A stretch of DNA of 35,899 bases, from positions 1 to 35,899 of the forward strand of contig CAIRDU010000352.1 in the NCBI GenBank assembly GCA_903877395.1, read 5' to 3'. A program made the translations under genes and the position numbers. Positions 33,556 to 35,899 of the stretch are shown piece after piece. The notes beneath the pieces were generated by a model, which did no database searches, was not told the DNA's origin, and worked only from the letters and a program-made list of their open reading frames with translations. This stretch comes from an uncultured Planctomycetaceae bacterium (lineage in GTDB: Bacteria > Planctomycetota > Planctomycetia > Pirellulales > UBA1268). The stretch's first letter is position 1, and every line of letters begins with the position of its first letter.

Positions 33556-33882
33556 TCATGTGGCAGCCGGGGCAGCCGGGGCAACCTCAGTTGGAACGCC
33601 TTCCGTAACGATCACACCCTCGCCGCCACATGCACCGCCGGCACAACCGCCGCATGCATTGACCTCGCCGCAACCGCTTTCGCAAGCTGGGGCAGCCGCC
33701 TCGCCGTGGCAACGGTTCTTGCGACCGTGGCAACGCTCGCGACGCTCGTGGTGCTTCCTACCATGGCAGCTCTTACGGCCATGGCAACCGTGGCCAGCAA
33801 CAGCACCCGAGTCACCGCCGATAAGGGCGATGGCAATCAATGCAAAGAACATAGCAACTGCAAATCCAAGAAAACGCTTCAT
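33556..33882 (-). CDS. Small exported Cys/His-rich protein with CHGRK repeats
   Basis: ATG at 33882 preceded by GGAGG. MKRFLGFAVAMFFALIAIALIGGDSGAVAGHGCHGRKSCHGRKHHERRERCHGRKNRCHGEAAAPACESGCGEVNACGGCAGGACGGEG...; clear hydrophobic N-terminal segment. Confidence 0.8.
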   Translation of the reverse strand: MKRFLGFAVAMFFALIAIALIGGDSGAVAGHGCHGRKSCHGRKHHERRERCHGRKNRCHGEAAAPACESGCGEVNACGGCAGGACGGEGVIVTEGVPTEVAPAAPAAT

Positions 33883-34081
33883 CACATTCCTCCAGTTAGA
33901 GACTTAAACGCCAATGCGTCCTAAAAGCCGTCACGAAACAACCTCGATCCGGGACGGCCACCGGACCTCAGCAAACAATTTCGAAGATCAACCCAAGGCA
34001 GAACTCCTTGGCAACCGGCTGCACTCCCCAGCAAGCACTGACGGTTGGCTAAGAGATTCTATCTGGGAAATCTGGGGGTTT

Positions 34082-34109
34082 AGGCTAACACCGGGAGTTT
34101 GACTGTCAA
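34082..34109 (-). promoter_or_regulatory. Putative sigma70-like promoter for the Cys/His-rich small CDS
   Basis: Minus strand TTGACA (34109..34104) - 16 bp - TAGCCT (34087..34082), about 200 bp upstream of the start. Confidence 0.5.
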
Positions 34110-34186
34110 GAACGTGAAAAAAATGGGTGTTTTGGGGCGAATATGCCGCTTGTAGCGAAAAAGAGGCTTGCTTTTGGCTGCCTCCA

Positions 34187-34224
34187 AAAAAAACGGCCCC
34201 AGACCATTGAGTCTGGGGCCGTTT
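34187..34224 (-). terminator. Rho-independent terminator of the downstream-facing lipoprotein-like gene
   Basis: Minus strand AAACGGCCCCAGAC-TCAATG-GTCTGGGGCCGTTTTTTTTGG: 14-bp perfect stem (34191..34224) then T-run, about 40 bp after stop at 34265. Confidence 0.92.
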
Positions 34225-34264
34225 GAATAGATGTCCTGAGTCTTCGAACCGATTCACGAGACCC

Positions 34265-34954
34265 TTACTGGACGCTTTGAGCTGGCTTTTCGCCGCGAGC
34301 GGTACGTGGCTCGGCCGACTCTGCATCGGCCGCCTGTGCCCTTTTGTGTAATTCCTGGGCCACCAGTTCTTGTTTGGTGATCATGTCTTCGGGGTCTTCA
34401 AAATTGAGGAGCAAGGGCGGCATGTCCTCGAAGATCCGCATGGCCATGCCCACCACTCGCCAGCCCTCTGGATCCAAACGAACCACCCACACAACATTGT
34501 CTGTTGTCGTGAATCCATCGGAATCAGTGTCGGTCCAAGCTGTGCCCACATGAACAAGATCGTCTGCGTCACCCACCATCTCACAGTCGCGGATTGAGTA
34601 GGTGGCCGATGGGTTCACAGGCGGAGCCACTGACAGCCCCATTTCTTGAGTTTTTGCGCGAGCTACTTTTGTGAGCATCCCACTGGCAGCTTCCTCATCT
34701 CCGCGTTGAATCGCCTCCAGAAAGCCCACCACGGCTGCCTTCGCTGGCTCTGTGGCCGCTGACGACCCCAAACGACCGCCCGAGCAACCGGTCTGACTGA
34801 TCAGCGCTAGCATCAAGCATCCCGCCGTCAAACAGGCGGTTAAAAACAAGAGCGTGCGTGCATTTTTGCCACTGCTTTTCGGAGCTGGTGTTTTCTGGGC
34901 TGGAGTGTTTTTGGCAGGAGCCAGAGTTCCGAGAACAGCCTCTAAAGGTTTCAT
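34265..34954 (-). CDS. Membrane-anchored/lipoprotein-like hypothetical protein
   Basis: ORF 34265..35020, likely start 34954 (MKPLEAVLGTLAPAKNTPAQKTPAPKSSGKNARTLLFLTACLTAGCLMLALISQTGCSGG). Globular part KAAVVGFLEAIQRGDEEAASGMLTKVARAKTQEMG...VVWVVRLDPEGWRVVGMAMRIFE resembles NTF2/DUF4878-like folds. Confidence 0.7.
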   Translation of the reverse strand: MKPLEAVLGTLAPAKNTPAQKTPAPKSSGKNARTLLFLTACLTAGCLMLALISQTGCSGGRLGSSAATEPAKAAVVGFLEAIQRGDEEAASGMLTKVARAKTQEMGLSVAPPVNPSATYSIRDCEMVGDADDLVHVGTAWTDTDSDGFTTTDNVVWVVRLDPEGWRVVGMAMRIFEDMPPLLLNFEDPEDMITKQELVAQELHKRAQAADAESAEPRTARGEKPAQSVQ

Positions 34955-35156
34955 AGTTTGGGTGACTCCGTGGATGTTTTGTGTGTTGGTCGAAGGCGGG
35001 GAAGGTGACGAAAGGACCACGGCCAGTCAAGCCGAAAAAATGCGTGGCTTGCCGCTCATTTCGCTGTTTCAATTTCGGTATAGTCTTGGAATCGCACACC
35101 GGAGTCGCAGACTGTTAAAAAACTGTGGTGGATTGTTTTTTCAATGCCCTGGAACG

Positions 35157-35792
35157 ATGAAGCGGAGAATTGATCTGATGCAGCGGTTCAGCCAGCGGCA
35201 CAAACGAAAAAATGACCAGCGATTCTGTAGAAATGCCTGGGGGACCGCGGCGGCGATGGTGTGCGGGGTGGTGGTCTGGATCTTGGTCGCCCCCCAGATG
35301 GCTGCCGCACAGATGGGCCGTGCGCGGCCCGTCGCAAAGGAGCGACTGCGAGCAACGCCACCTAGGCCAACGTGGGACAAGGCCTCACAAGCAAGTTTTT
35401 TTGACGACGCATTTCTCATGCTCACTGGCGATCGACCAGATTTTGCCTCGGTATCGGCACCAACACGTGCCGCGGCAACAGACTCGCCGCCGTCCGAATC
35501 GACTTCTACCGGTGGGTTTCGGTGGTCGTCTCTTGTCTCGCCGGACACGCTCGTCGACGAGATCAAAGACACGAAGGGACTCGTGACAGCAGCAGTCGCC
35601 TCTCCATCGGACTTCAAAGGAGGCGGGTACGACAAAGCCCGCGAGGGTTTTAGCTCGATCGCCTTAGCCTTCGGTGTGATTGCCGCTTACGATGGGGATG
35701 TGCGGTGGAAAAAAGATTCCGGCACGGCCCGCGATCTCTTTGCCCGCGTGGGCTTCAATTGTAAGGTTGGCACCGATCAATCGTTTTCCTAA
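35157..35792 (+). CDS. Exported hypothetical protein; reading frame apparently interrupted by in-frame TAA
   Basis: Likely start 35157 or 35178; TM segment NAWGTAAAMVCGVVVWILVAPQMAAAQ; ends ...ARDLFARVGFNCKVGTDQSFS*. The same frame stays open after the stop to the window edge (SRARVADLETLLDGSPLKTQAEREEDFLWSQVAAR). Confidence 0.65.
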   Translation: MKRRIDLMQRFSQRHKRKNDQRFCRNAWGTAAAMVCGVVVWILVAPQMAAAQMGRARPVAKERLRATPPRPTWDKASQASFFDDAFLMLTGDRPDFASVSAPTRAAATDSPPSESTSTGGFRWSSLVSPDTLVDEIKDTKGLVTAAVASPSDFKGGGYDKAREGFSSIALAFGVIAAYDGDVRWKKDSGTARDLFARVGFNCKVGTDQSFS

Positions 35793-35899
35793 TCGAGGGC
35801 TCGCGTAGCCGATCTCGAAACACTGCTCGATGGTAGTCCCCTCAAAACGCAAGCCGAACGGGAAGAGGACTTTCTCTGGAGCCAAGTGGCGGCCCGGCC

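Noticed and set aside
33523-33924. Plus-strand 133-aa and 115-aa ORFs over the Cys/His-rich gene
   Set aside because: The minus-strand frame has GGAGG-ATG, a hydrophobic leader and patterned Cys/His; plus-strand frames are compositional shadows.
34854-35156. N-terminal extension of the 34854..35792 ORF
   Set aside because: Overlaps antisense to the lipoprotein-like gene; the real start is more likely 35157 or 35178, just before the basic N-terminus and TM segment.

Overview
This window looks like a chromosomal segment of a planctomycete-like bacterium. The lineage guess rests on protein flavour and is inference only. Most of the content is housekeeping metabolism: RsmD-type rRNA methyltransferase, cyclophilin PPIase, MsrB, an EcsC-argB-argD-argF minus-strand cluster, a TldD/TldE pair, a LysR regulator beside gltB-gltD, and a GntP-type permease. 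There are two tRNAs, Arg(UCG) and Gly(CCC), both on the minus strand. I found no CRISPR array, rRNA, phage, transposase or biosynthetic cluster. The parts most worth a second look are: (i) a tightly overlapping minus-strand cluster of a STAS-domain fusion protein with an ABC permease, ATPase and substrate-binding protein; (ii) a small exported Cys/His-rich protein (CHGRK repeats) behind a long leader; (iii) a Lys/Ala/Arg-rich histone-H1-tail-like protein with an 18-bp coding tandem repeat next to tRNA-Gly; (iv) an in-frame TAA interrupting an apparently continuing reading frame at the right edge; (v) a TldD with a Tat-like signal; (vi) a gluzincin-like secreted protein with a possible C-terminal beta domain. 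No clearly new multi-gene system can be proven from sequence alone. All family calls come from reading translated motifs, with no database search.
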